A stretch of DNA of 16,448 nt, taken from contig JAKAQU010000015.1 in assembly GCA_021819535.1 (NCBI GenBank), forward strand, positions 1 through 16,448, given 5' to 3'. A program made the position numbers and the translations under genes. Under the pieces are notes generated by a model. The model was not told where the DNA came from. It searched no databases and was given only the letters and a program-made list of their open reading frames with translations. Source of the stretch: Pseudomonadota bacterium. Its GTDB lineage: Bacteria; Pseudomonadota; Alphaproteobacteria; Acetobacterales; Acetobacteraceae. Below are positions 1-6,793 of the stretch, piece by piece (the stretch's first letter is position 1; the number at the start of each line of letters is the position of its first letter).

Positions 1-453
1 CGCCCAACTCGGCGTTCCCTGTAGCTTGTCATTGTCCCAGCTCAGCCCGACACTGGTCATGAAAGCGCCAATGCCGCACTCGCTCGCAGCAAAGGCGGGG
101 TAGCGATCACGCCCACCGATGGCGTTCCAGTCGAGTTTTTGCAGCAAGCCGCGGGCGCACCCCTCCTCCAAGACCGGTGTCGTCACCACGAGGACATCCC
201 ACGGGCTGAAGACCCCGGCATTCTGCACGAGATCGACATAGTCGCCGCTCCACGCTTCGCCGCTGACGTCGATGCCATTATTGGCGGCAAAAGGATCGAG
301 ATAGGCTTTTTTGAGCGCGTCGATGACCGCCTCCGGCGTTGCGGCAAGGGTAAAATCGCGCGCATGCGCCACCGTGGACGGGCCGCCAAGCAGCAGGGCA
401 GCAAAAAAAATGGCGAGCGTCGGCGCGCTCCGCTGGCGCAGAGACGCGATCAT
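1..453 (-). CDS. PotD-like periplasmic substrate-binding protein (N-terminal part)
   Basis: This is the first 151 residues of a secreted solute-binding protein of the spermidine/putrescine (PotD-like) ABC family; the reading frame is still open at the left edge. It starts with ATG at 453-451, overlapping the TGA of the ATPase upstream (ATGA), so the two are translationally coupled. A signal peptide is visible: a basic start, a hydrophobic stretch at about residues 12-24, and a cleavage site after AHA at residue 31. The mature part has the family pattern of a YLDPFAANNGI segment, a SPWDVLVV strand, an EEGCARGLLQKLDW block and an SECGIGAFMTSVGLSWDNDK segment ending at PSWA. Such proteins bind polyamines or related cations in the periplasm and deliver them to a two-permease importer, whose other genes probably lie left of the window. 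The exact ligand cannot be read from this fragment. Confidence 0.85.
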   Translation of the reverse strand, partial: MIASLRQRSAPTLAIFFAALLLGGPSTVAHARDFTLAATPEAVIDALKKAYLDPFAANNGIDVSGEAWSGDYVDLVQNAGVFSPWDVLVVTTPVLEEGCARGLLQKLDWNAIGGRDRYPAFAASECGIGAFMTSVGLSWDNDKLQGTPSWA

Positions 454-1634
454 GCCGCGTCCGCCGGCGGGGACGCGGCATAGAGGCGAGCATGCGGCGC
501 GCTCCAGGCGATCGCCATCTCGCGCCCTGGTTGCAAACCACGCAGGACAGCGCTGGCGGGACGGGTAATGACGATATCGACGCCGCCACCGAGCGAGGCG
601 AGGAGCCGGGTTTGCGCGCCAAGCGGAATTATTTTACGCAACACGGCCGATAGCGCCCCCTCCCCCAATTCTTCGGCGGCAACCGCCGCGACGGCGATCC
701 GCTCCGGCCGAACCATGAGCAAAGAGCGTTGCCCGATCGCGATGCTCTCCGCAAGAGAGCCGCTGACGATCGCGCCATTTTCTAATCTGATGCGGGCGAT
801 GTCGTCATCGTGCTCGATCAGGACGCCGCTCAGCACATTCACCTCGCCGAGCGCCTCGGCGACGGCGAGAGAAATCGGCGCATCATAGAGGATTTGCGGC
901 GGCGCGAGCTGGGCGATGCGTCCTTCGTGCAAAACCAGCGCGCGGTCGGCGAGCGCGAAAACCGTCGCCGCCGTGCGCGCCGCGATCAAGGTGGTGATGC
1001 CCGCCGCCGGCCCGCCACGGAGAAGGGTTGCGAGCATCTGGCGCTCGGGCTCGGCGAACCCCTCATCCGGCTCCTCGATCAGGAGGAGGCTGGGCGCGGC
1101 GATCAGGGCATGGGCGAGGGCGGCGCGAAATCCCTCGCCCGGCGCGAGGGCGCGGAGCCGATGCCCGCCATATCCGGCGAGCCCGACGAGGGCGAGCAGG
1201 CGCTCGACCTTGGTTGCGCGCCGCTCGGTCGTCGGGGTCTCGCGCGGGAGTTCCGCCGCGAGATAGGCGGCAAGGCGTCGAAAACGCGGCCATGCGGCCC
1301 GCGCCGCTACATAGCCGAAGCCGCGCCGGTGCGGCGGGGTCTCGCGCAGACGGCGGCCGTTGAGGATGATCTCGCCGTGCGCCGGGCGCAGCGTGCCCGC
1401 GACCATGGCGAGCGCCGCCCGCGCGGCACCGCCTTCGCGCGCCAGGAGACAGAGTTTTTCGCCCCGCGCCGCGGTGAGGGAAAAATCAGCGAGACCGCCC
1501 GCCTCCGCGCCCTCCGGCGGCACGAGGCGGCGAAGTTCGAGAAATGCATCGGCCGCGTTCACGAAAGCGTTCACCCCGGCCAGATGCCCCGCGCTAGGGA
1601 AGGTCCCCGTGCTATGGAAGATCATTGACTGCAT
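450..1634 (-). CDS. Degenerate PotA-like ABC ATPase with TOBE domain (pseudo-ATPase)
   Basis: An intact frame of about 394 residues that aligns without gaps to the PotA/spermidine-type ABC ATPase plus a C-terminal TOBE domain, but every catalytic motif is replaced. Residues are numbered from the ATG at 1634. The Walker A position reads AREGGAARAA (about 65-74), without Lys or Ser/Thr. The Q-loop position reads YVAARAAWP without Gln. The signature LSGGQ is LAPGE (163-167). Walker B ends IEEP with Glu in place of Asp. The H-loop His is Arg at about 220, within IAARTAATVFALADR. The C-terminal TOBE part is well kept (SLLMVRPERIAV, then a beta-rich tail). It is translationally coupled to the PotD-like gene. 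It cannot be expected to hydrolyse ATP; it may be a structural or regulatory partner of another ATPase. The start is uncertain: ATGs at 1634 and 1625 and GTGs near 1570 are possible, none with a good ribosome site. The frame stays open upstream to 1829, but that would cross the divergent gene. Confidence 0.75.
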   Translation of the reverse strand: MQSMIFHSTGTFPSAGHLAGVNAFVNAADAFLELRRLVPPEGAEAGGLADFSLTAARGEKLCLLAREGGAARAALAMVAGTLRPAHGEIILNGRRLRETPPHRRGFGYVAARAAWPRFRRLAAYLAAELPRETPTTERRATKVERLLALVGLAGYGGHRLRALAPGEGFRAALAHALIAAPSLLLIEEPDEGFAEPERQMLATLLRGGPAAGITTLIAARTAATVFALADRALVLHEGRIAQLAPPQILYDAPISLAVAEALGEVNVLSGVLIEHDDDIARIRLENGAIVSGSLAESIAIGQRSLLMVRPERIAVAAVAAEELGEGALSAVLRKIIPLGAQTRLLASLGGGVDIVITRPASAVLRGLQPGREMAIAWSAPHARLYAASPPADAA

Positions 1635-1724
1635 CGCAAGGAGGGTTTTCGTATGGGCCGAGAGGCGAGGCAACCTTCCATCGCAGATTGTTATGAATTC
1701 GTTATGTGAACCGAGGGAGAAGGG

Positions 1725-1982
1725 ATGATGAGCAGCGAGAAACCGGCCGACGCCGCCGCCGCCGAAATCGCGCGGCTCAAAGGCGAGATCGAGGCTTTGC
1801 GTGCCGCCGCCACGGACAAGGCCGAGCACGCGACACGCCGGGCCGAAGCCGTTGCGCGCGAGGTGGAGAGTATCGCCTGCGACTCATCCGAGCGCATCGT
1901 GGCCATGGTGCGGGAACGGCCACTGGCCGCGCTTCTCATCGCCGGCGTCGCGGGGTTCGTCATCGGCCGTCTTGCGCGCTGA
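1725..1982 (+). CDS. DUF883 / YqjD-ElaB-like membrane-anchored small protein
   Basis: A protein of 85 residues with the layout of the ElaB/YqjD/DUF883 family. It has an Ala/Glu/Arg-rich amphipathic helix likely to form a coiled coil (about residues 8-60), then a short C-terminal membrane segment with glycine spacing (PLAALLIAGVAGFVIGRLAR, 66-85). In E. coli, members of this family sit in the inner membrane through this C-terminal helix, and YqjD binds ribosomes in stationary phase; whether that holds here is unknown. A purine-rich ribosome site (GGGAGAAGGG, 1715-1724) precedes two in-frame ATGs at 1725 and 1728; either could be used. The next gene starts one base after the stop codon and is a YqjE-like protein, the same pairing as yqjD-yqjE in enterobacteria, which supports the call. 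Divergent from the degenerate ATPase gene. Confidence 0.75.
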   Translation: MMSSEKPADAAAAEIARLKGEIEALRAAATDKAEHATRRAEAVAREVESIACDSSERIVAMVRERPLAALLIAGVAGFVIGRLAR

Positions 1983-1983
1983 G

Positions 1984-2349
1984 ATGGGGCGGGCACTCCG
2001 GCTCGCGCGTATCGCGCTGGCGGCGGAGGGCCTGCGTCTCCGGCTTCTGCTTCGTGTCCGGCTGCGCCAGGGAGCGCTGGTCGCGGCGGCCTTGTGTTTT
2101 TTCCTGTTCGCGCTCGCGCTCGGCCACGCGGCGGCGTTTTTCGAACTCGCCCCACGGCTCGGCGGGATCGGCGCCGCGCTCGCGCTCGCCGGAGCCGATC
2201 TCGTGATGGCGCTGGCACTCCTCCTCGCCGCGCGCGGGGATAGAAGTCTTGGCGCCGAGGCGGAGGCGGTGCGGCGGGCGGCGCTCGCGGAACTCCGCGA
2301 CACCTGGCCGCGGGCGTTGCTGCACGAAGTGATCCGCCGCTGGAAGTGA
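1984..2349 (+). CDS. YqjE-like (phage holin 3_6 superfamily) two-helix membrane protein
   Basis: A protein of 121 residues with a basic amphipathic N-terminus (about 1-30), two hydrophobic helices (about 31-53 and 58-82) and a charged C-terminal tail. This is the shape of the putative actinobacterial holin-X / YqjE family (holin_3_6). Despite the name, such proteins in non-phage contexts are not known to be holins; they accompany YqjD-type proteins in the inner membrane. The ATG at 1984 lies one base after the TGA of the preceding gene, so reinitiation is likely and decides the start. An in-frame upstream ATG at 1801 would lie inside the DUF883 gene and is unlikely. The assignment rests on architecture and neighbour rather than on a diagnostic motif. 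About 100 bases separate it from the next gene. Confidence 0.65.
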   Translation: MGRALRLARIALAAEGLRLRLLLRVRLRQGALVAAALCFFLFALALGHAAAFFELAPRLGGIGAALALAGADLVMALALLLAARGDRSLGAEAEAVRRAALAELRDTWPRALLHEVIRRWK

Positions 2350-2449
2350 GCCCATTGGCGATCCGGGCGGCAGGCGATGGTCCCTCGCCTTGCCGCGCCG
2401 TGCCGGCTATGAGGAGGCGGGAAAAGAAGCACCGGGAGACGATCACGCA

Positions 2450-3457
2450 ATGAACGATGTGGCAAACCTTCGCGTCTCGCGCGAGGGAAGGGTCGGGCGG
2501 CTCGTGCTGGATCGGCCGCGGGCGCTGAACGCGCTCGATCTCGGCATGATCCGGGGGATTGCCGAAGCCCTCGAAGGCTGGCGCGAGGCGCCCGAGGTGG
2601 AGGCGGTGGTGATCACCGGCGCCGGCGATCGCGCGTTCTGTGCCGGCGGCGACATCCGCGCCATGCGCGAGGCCGCCCTCGCCGGGGACAATGTCGCGAT
2701 CGAGCGGTTTTTTGCCGAGGAATACGCGCTCAATCAGGGCATCGCGAGCTATCCCAAACCCTATATCGCGCTGATCGACGGCATTTGCATGGGCGGCGGC
2801 ATCGGTGTTTCCGTCCATGGCGATATCCGGGTCGCAAGCGAGCATGCCCGGTTCGCCATGCCGGAGACCGGGATCGGCTTCTTCCCCGATATCGGGGCGA
2901 GCTATTTCCTGCCCCGTCTCCCCGGCGCGCTCGGCCTCTATCTCGCCCTCACCGGGGCGGAACTGCGCGGGGCGGACGCCGTTCATGCCGGGCTTGCGAC
3001 CCATTTCGTGCCGCGCACGGCGTTTCCCGCGCTTGAGGCGGCGCTGATCGCCGATGGCCCCGCCGTCGTCGCCGGGTTTGCAACCCCGCTTCCCCCCTTC
3101 ACCCTGGCCGCGGCGCGGGCGACGATCGATCACTGCTTCGCCGGCGCATCCCTGCCCGACATCATCGCCCGGCTGGAGGCGGCGGAGACGGAATTTGCCG
3201 GAGCGACCCTGGCGACGCTTCGCGCCCGCTCGCCCTCGGCGCTCGCCTGGTCGTTCGAGCTTCTCCGGCGCGGCGCGAGGCAAACGCTTCCCGCCTGCCT
3301 CGCGATGGAACTCGCCCTGACCCGGCGCATCACCCACCATCCCGATTTCCACGAGGGGGTGCGCGCCATGGTGGTGGATAAGGACCGCGCCCCGCGCTGG
3401 CAACCGGCGCGCCTCGAAGACGTCGATCACGCGGCCATCGCCAGTCTCTTCGCCTGA
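2450..3457 (+). CDS. 3-hydroxyisobutyryl-CoA hydrolase (crotonase superfamily)
   Basis: A protein of 335 residues. It is predicted to hydrolyse 3-hydroxyisobutyryl-CoA to 3-hydroxyisobutyrate and CoA in valine breakdown, in the cytosol. The N-terminal half is a crotonase fold. The oxyanion-hole segments are AFCAGGDIRAM (62-72) and MGGGIGVSVHG (114-124). The diagnostic FAMPETGIGFFPDIGASYFL block (135-154) carries the Glu139 and Asp147 pair expected for the hydrolase branch (the human enzyme uses Glu169/Asp177, the same spacing), which separates it from ordinary enoyl-CoA hydratases. The C-terminal half, with DFHEGVRAMVVDKDRAPRW near the end, is also typical of this branch. The ATG at 2450 follows a GGGAG stretch at 2434-2438; the longer frame from 2390 lacks family similarity. 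The MFS gene follows after 12 bases and is probably co-transcribed. No other valine pathway gene is in the window. Confidence 0.88.
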   Translation: MNDVANLRVSREGRVGRLVLDRPRALNALDLGMIRGIAEALEGWREAPEVEAVVITGAGDRAFCAGGDIRAMREAALAGDNVAIERFFAEEYALNQGIASYPKPYIALIDGICMGGGIGVSVHGDIRVASEHARFAMPETGIGFFPDIGASYFLPRLPGALGLYLALTGAELRGADAVHAGLATHFVPRTAFPALEAALIADGPAVVAGFATPLPPFTLAAARATIDHCFAGASLPDIIARLEAAETEFAGATLATLRARSPSALAWSFELLRRGARQTLPACLAMELALTRRITHHPDFHEGVRAMVVDKDRAPRWQPARLEDVDHAAIASLFA

Positions 3458-3469
3458 GCAGGCGCGAGG

Positions 3470-4687
3470 ATGGACGAGGCGTCACCGCTCCGGCGCGCCG
3501 TGCTTGGCGCGAGCCTGGTATTGATCGGCTTTGATCTCCGCCTGCCGATCGCAAGCCTCGGCCCGGTTTTGCCCGAGGCGGTGCGCGCGACCGGCATGTC
3601 GCCGCTCGCCGCGAGCGTGCTGACGATGCTGCCATCGCTCTGTTTTGGCCTCTTCGCCCCGCTCGCGCCCGCTCTCAGCCGCCGCATCGGCGCCGAGCGC
3701 ACGGTTTTGCTGATGCTCGCCATCCTCGCGCTCGGGACCGCGCTCCGTGGGATCGCCGGCGCGCCGTGGCTGTTTTCGGCGCAGATTCTCGCCTGTCTCG
3801 GCATCGCCGCGATCAACGTCCTGGCGCCAGCGCTGATGAAGCGGGATTTCCACGGCCATACCGCGCTGATGACCGGGCTTTTCACCATGTCGCTTTGCAT
3901 CGGCGCCGCCCTTTCTGCCGGGACGACGGTGCCGCTCGGCCGCCTGCTCGGCGGGTCGTGGTCGCTGGCACTCGCCGCCTGGGCGCTGCCGGTGCTGATC
4001 ACGCTTCTGCTCTGGGGGCTGGTGCTGCCGCGGCGAGCCGAGGTGGTGCGCCATATCGCGCGGCCGCGTTCGCTGTGGCGCGATACCCTCGCCTGGCAGG
4101 TGACACTGTTCATGGGGCTGCAATCGGCGCTCGCCTATCTCGTGTTCGGCTGGCTCGCGCCGATTTTGCGCGATCGCGGGCTGAGCCCTGAGAGCGCGGG
4201 CTATCTGCTCTCGCTCTCGATTCTCGGCCAGGCGGTAACCTCGCTCGTCGCACCGAGCCTTGCCGCCCGCCGCCGCCACCAGAGCGGCATCGCTCTCACG
4301 TTCTCCGCCGGCGCGGTTTTATCCCTGCTTGCCTGCCTGTTCGCGCCGCCGTACACGCTCTGGCTTGCGGCAAGCCTGCTCGGCCTGAGCCAGGGCGGGC
4401 TGTTCGGCGTCGCCCTCATGCTGATCGTGCTGCGCGCCCGCGACGCCCTGGTCGCCGCCCAGCTTTCCGCGATGGCGCAGGGGATCGGCTATCTCCTCGC
4501 CTCGCTCGGCCCGCTGCTGGCCGGGGTGTTGCGGAGCGCGAGCGGCGGCTGGACGCTCGTCGCACTCTGGATCGTTGCGATCGGCGGCGTGATGGGCTGG
4601 AGCGGCGCCGGCGCCGGGCGGGCGCTTTATGTCGGCAAGGCGCCTGCCGCCAGCGCCGCCGCGACCACCGGCACCAGCGCCCGATAA
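3470..4687 (+). CDS. CynX/NimT-type MFS transporter
   Basis: A protein of 405 residues made almost entirely of hydrophobic helices (about 12), as in a major facilitator superfamily carrier. The opening part (GFDLRLPIASLGPVLPE, then a TMLPSLCFGLFAPLAPALSRR stretch and LALGTALRG) is the pattern of the CynX/NimT branch, whose named members are the E. coli cyanate-linked CynX and the nitroimidazole-resistance protein NimT. The substrate of this one is not known; there is no cyanase gene nearby. It lies 12 bases after the acyl-CoA hydrolase with a GCGAGG ribosome site just before the ATG, so it is probably translated from the same message. Its last 20 codons overlap the 3' end of the convergent oxyR gene. 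The Ala/Thr-rich tail after the last helix is not conserved-looking and probably reflects that overlap. Confidence 0.82.
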   Translation: MDEASPLRRAVLGASLVLIGFDLRLPIASLGPVLPEAVRATGMSPLAASVLTMLPSLCFGLFAPLAPALSRRIGAERTVLLMLAILALGTALRGIAGAPWLFSAQILACLGIAAINVLAPALMKRDFHGHTALMTGLFTMSLCIGAALSAGTTVPLGRLLGGSWSLALAAWALPVLITLLLWGLVLPRRAEVVRHIARPRSLWRDTLAWQVTLFMGLQSALAYLVFGWLAPILRDRGLSPESAGYLLSLSILGQAVTSLVAPSLAARRRHQSGIALTFSAGAVLSLLACLFAPPYTLWLAASLLGLSQGGLFGVALMLIVLRARDALVAAQLSAMAQGIGYLLASLGPLLAGVLRSASGGWTLVALWIVAIGGVMGWSGAGAGRALYVGKAPAASAAATTGTSAR

Positions 4688-5553
4688 TCGGCCCCGCGCG
4701 GAGCGCCGGCACGCCAAGCGAGGCCGATGGTGCGCCATGCCCCCTCGCCGCCGAGCGGGCGCAGCACCAGATCCGCCCCGGCGAGCACGCGACCGGCGAT
4801 GGCGAGTTCGGGCAGCAGCGTCACGCCGAGCTTGCCGGCGACCATCTGCACCAGGGTATGGAGGCTGGTCGCGGCGAAATCGGCCCCGTCCTCCTCGCCG
4901 CCGCCGATCAGCCCGCACGCGGCGAGCGCCTGGTCGCGGAGGCAGTGACCATCCTCCAGAAGCAGGAGCGATTCGGCCGCGAGCGCCGCCGCCGGCACCT
5001 CGGCGCGGGTCGCGAGCAGGTGATCGGGAGGGAGGGCGACGAGAAACCGGTCCCGCGCGACCGCGATGACCTCGGCGCCAACGCAATCGCAGGGGAGGGC
5101 CAAGATCAAGACATCGAGCCTTCCATCGCGCAGACGCTCGATCAGCCGCGCCGTCGTGTCTTCGCGGAGAAAGAGACGAAGATGCGGAAACGCCGCCCGC
5201 AGCTCGGGCATCAGCCGCGGCAAGAGAAACGGGCCGATGGTCGGGATGATGCCGAGCCGAAGCGGCCCGCTCATCGGCGCATGCGCGGATACCGCCGCGT
5301 CCACGACGCCTTGCAGGGCCGCCATCGCCGCCCGTGCCCGCTCCACCAACTCGCGCCCGAGAGCCGTGAACACCACCCGCTTGCCGATGCCGCGATCGAG
5401 GATCTCGGCATCCAACTGATGCTCCAGCATCAGGATGCCGGCGGACAAGGTCGATTGTGTCACCGCGCAGGCCTGCGCCGCGCGGCCGAAATGCTGATGC
5501 TCGGCCAAGGCCAGGAGATAGCGCAATTGTTGCGGTGTCGGGAGCGGGGTCAT
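4627..5553 (-). CDS. oxyR: OxyR, LysR-type peroxide-sensing regulator
   Basis: A LysR-type regulator of 308 residues that senses hydrogen peroxide and controls antioxidant genes. The N-terminal winged helix-turn-helix is clear (QQLRYLLALAEHQHFGRAAQ, then VTQSTLSAGI at 31-40). The effector domain follows from about residue 95 (SGPLRLGIIPTIGPFLLPRL). The family signature LLLLEDGHCLRDQALAAC is present, with Cys204 and Cys213 at the same spacing as the redox pair Cys199/Cys208 of E. coli OxyR, so thiol sensing is expected to be intact. The start is ATG 5553-5551, with GAGGA just upstream. It follows the Rrf2 gene by 80 bases on the same strand and may share its transcript. No catalase or peroxiredoxin gene is adjacent. 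The 3' end overlaps the MFS gene by 61 bases in convergent orientation. Confidence 0.92.
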   Translation of the reverse strand: MTPLPTPQQLRYLLALAEHQHFGRAAQACAVTQSTLSAGILMLEHQLDAEILDRGIGKRVVFTALGRELVERARAAMAALQGVVDAAVSAHAPMSGPLRLGIIPTIGPFLLPRLMPELRAAFPHLRLFLREDTTARLIERLRDGRLDVLILALPCDCVGAEVIAVARDRFLVALPPDHLLATRAEVPAAALAAESLLLLEDGHCLRDQALAACGLIGGGEEDGADFAATSLHTLVQMVAGKLGVTLLPELAIAGRVLAGADLVLRPLGGEGAWRTIGLAWRAGAPRGADYRALVPVVAAALAAGALPT

Positions 5554-5633
5554 CGTTTCCTCACACGCACCATACCACGGGGGCGGGCCCGATCCAGAGA
5601 CGAGGGCGCGGGCGAAGAAGGGCGGCGTTCGCC

Positions 5634-6101
5634 TCAGCGCCGCCGCGCCGCTGCCATCGTCCGGCGCGCTTGTTCCGGGGCGGCGCTCTCCCAGGGGCGG
5701 CGCGCGATCAGTTTCAGCATGGTCGCAAGACTGATCGAGCGCAGCGTCGCCCCGATCTGGGCATCGAGTTCGGCGAGCACGAAGCGAAGACCGGCGGCGG
5801 CCTCCTGATCGGCGGTGAGCGGCGACGGCCCCTCGGCGTCGTTGCTGGCGTCCTCGAACAGGCGGATGACATCCATGAGCGTAAGGCGCTTCGCATTGCC
5901 GGTGAAGCGATAGCCGCCGCCGACGCCGCGCACCGCGTCCACCAGCCCCGCGCGGCCGAGATCGCGCAGCACCTTGGCGAGGTGATGGGCCGAGATGCCG
6001 TATTTCTCGGCGATCTCGATCGCGGTCTGCTGGCGCTCCGGCTGGGCGGCGAGTTCGAGCACCGCGTAGAGCGCGAATACGGTCGCCTTTTGCAGCTTCA
6101 T
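5634..6101 (-). CDS. Rrf2-family transcriptional regulator lacking cysteines
   Basis: A protein of 155 residues. The N-terminal winged helix-turn-helix is typical of Rrf2 (KLQKATVFALYAVLELA, then the recognition region TAIEIAEKYGISAHHLAKVL and the wing GLVDAVRGVGGGYRF). Residues from about 72 form the LTLMDVIRLFE dimer helix. Rrf2 proteins such as IscR, NsrR and RirA bind iron-sulfur clusters through three cysteines after this helix. Here there is no cysteine in the whole protein, so a classical Cys-ligated cluster is not possible; the signal is unknown. The C-terminus carries an Arg-rich tail. It lies 39 bases after the acetyltransferase gene and 80 bases before oxyR on the same strand, so an operon with autoregulation from the promoter at 6690-6718 is plausible. 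There is no clear ribosome site before the ATG. Confidence 0.85.
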   Translation of the reverse strand: MKLQKATVFALYAVLELAAQPERQQTAIEIAEKYGISAHHLAKVLRDLGRAGLVDAVRGVGGGYRFTGNAKRLTLMDVIRLFEDASNDAEGPSPLTADQEAAAGLRFVLAELDAQIGATLRSISLATMLKLIARRPWESAAPEQARRTMAAARRR

Positions 6102-6140
6102 GGGAAACGCCGGGTCGGCGAGCAGGCGGATGCGCGCGGG

Positions 6141-6623
6141 TCAATCAAGGCGCATCTCGAGCTCGATGAAGGGGCCGGCCATCATCCCCTGACTGCGGAA
6201 AAAGGCGTGGATTTCGGCATTGTCGCGCGCGACCATGGTGCGGACGGAATAGACGCCGGCGGCGCGGAACCGGGCGCAGACCGCATCGAACAGGCGCGAG
6301 CCGAGGCCATGCAAACGCTGCCGGGCCCGCACTTGGACGGCGAAGATCCAGCCGCTCGGCGCGGAGCCGAATTCCCAGGCCCGCACCTCGCCGACGATCA
6401 CGCCCACGATCCGCCGCGGCGGACCGGCGACGAGGAAAAACCGGCTCTCGCCGCGCCGCGCGCCGAAGCGTTCAAACATGTCGTGCCAGTAATCGGTCTT
6501 GAGGAGACCGGTGACTTCTTCATCGAGCGCGATCACGCCGGGCACATCGGCGAGCGAGGCAGGCCGGATGACATCGAGCTTCTCGCCCTCAGACGAAGGC
6601 CGATTTACCGCCTGCTGAACCAT
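6141..6623 (-). CDS. GNAT-family N-acetyltransferase
   Basis: A protein of 160 residues with the GNAT fold: an N-terminal strand and helix (LDVIRPASLADVPGVIALDEE), a central strand (RIVGVIVGEVRAWEFG), a beta-strand leading to the acetyl-CoA site (WIFAVQVRARQRLHGLGSRL, where R-L-H-G-L-G at about 103-108 is the pyrophosphate-binding loop), and a C-terminal part with ARDNAEIHAFFRSQGM, the usual late-helix motif. It transfers an acetyl group from acetyl-CoA to an amine; the acceptor is unknown. The ATG at 6623 has a GGGAG ribosome site 6-10 bases upstream. Earlier in-frame ATGs at 6764 and 6710 lie at or before the predicted -10 element (6690-6695), so they are unlikely starts. It is the first gene of the probable GNAT-rrf2(-oxyR) unit. 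Confidence 0.85.
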   Translation of the reverse strand: MVQQAVNRPSSEGEKLDVIRPASLADVPGVIALDEEVTGLLKTDYWHDMFERFGARRGESRFFLVAGPPRRIVGVIVGEVRAWEFGSAPSGWIFAVQVRARQRLHGLGSRLFDAVCARFRAAGVYSVRTMVARDNAEIHAFFRSQGMMAGPFIELEMRLD

Positions 6624-6689
6624 GCCCACTCCCGCCCAAGCCGCCCCGACGCCGCGCAGGGCGGCACCATCCCGAGCACCAATTACCAC

Positions 6690-6718
6690 ATTGTAGAACG
6701 ATTTTACCATCGTTCCAA
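6690..6718 (-). promoter_or_regulatory. Sigma70-like promoter with palindromic operator in the spacer
   Basis: Read on the minus strand, TTGGAA (6718-6713) and TACAAT (6695-6690) are separated by exactly 17 bases, giving 4/6 and 5/6 matches to the consensus -35 and -10. The spacer contains a perfect inverted repeat, GAACGAT (6715-6709) - 6 bases - ATCGTTC (6702-6696), overlapping the last three bases of the -35 element. Transcription would begin near 6683, about 60 bases before the acetyltransferase ATG. A repressor bound here would block RNA polymerase; the Rrf2 regulator encoded one gene downstream is the obvious candidate, but this is inference. The element lies in a locally AT-rich pocket of an otherwise GC-rich region. 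Confidence 0.6.
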
Positions 6719-6793
6719 GGTGCCGGGATGTTGCGGCGCCGTCGGGTGCTGCAACGCTCCTCAAGCGGTGGGCGCGGGCGGCGCAGGCCGGAT

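Noticed and set aside
450..1634. Frameshift or sequencing error as the reason for the degenerate ATPase motifs
   Set aside because: Residues between and around the lost motifs align without gaps (for example ALADRALVLHEGRI after the H-loop position), so the frame is right and the changes are substitutions.
1635..1829. Upstream extension of the degenerate ATPase frame to 1829
   Set aside because: It would overlap the divergent DUF883 gene, has no family similarity, and the ATPase-like sequence only begins after the ATG region at 1625-1634.
2369..2394. GGCAGGCGA ... TCGCCTTGCC hairpin after the YqjE-like gene
   Set aside because: The stem has a bulge and no T-run follows; common by chance at this GC content.
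1691..3430. 579-codon open frame on the minus strand
   Set aside because: Antisense to the DUF883, YqjE-like and 3-hydroxyisobutyryl-CoA hydrolase genes; Arg/Gly/Pro-rich without recognisable motifs.
6721..6793. GTTGC ... GCAAC inverted repeat after tonB as an intrinsic terminator
   Set aside because: Only five paired bases before a mismatch, and no T-run follows on the minus strand.
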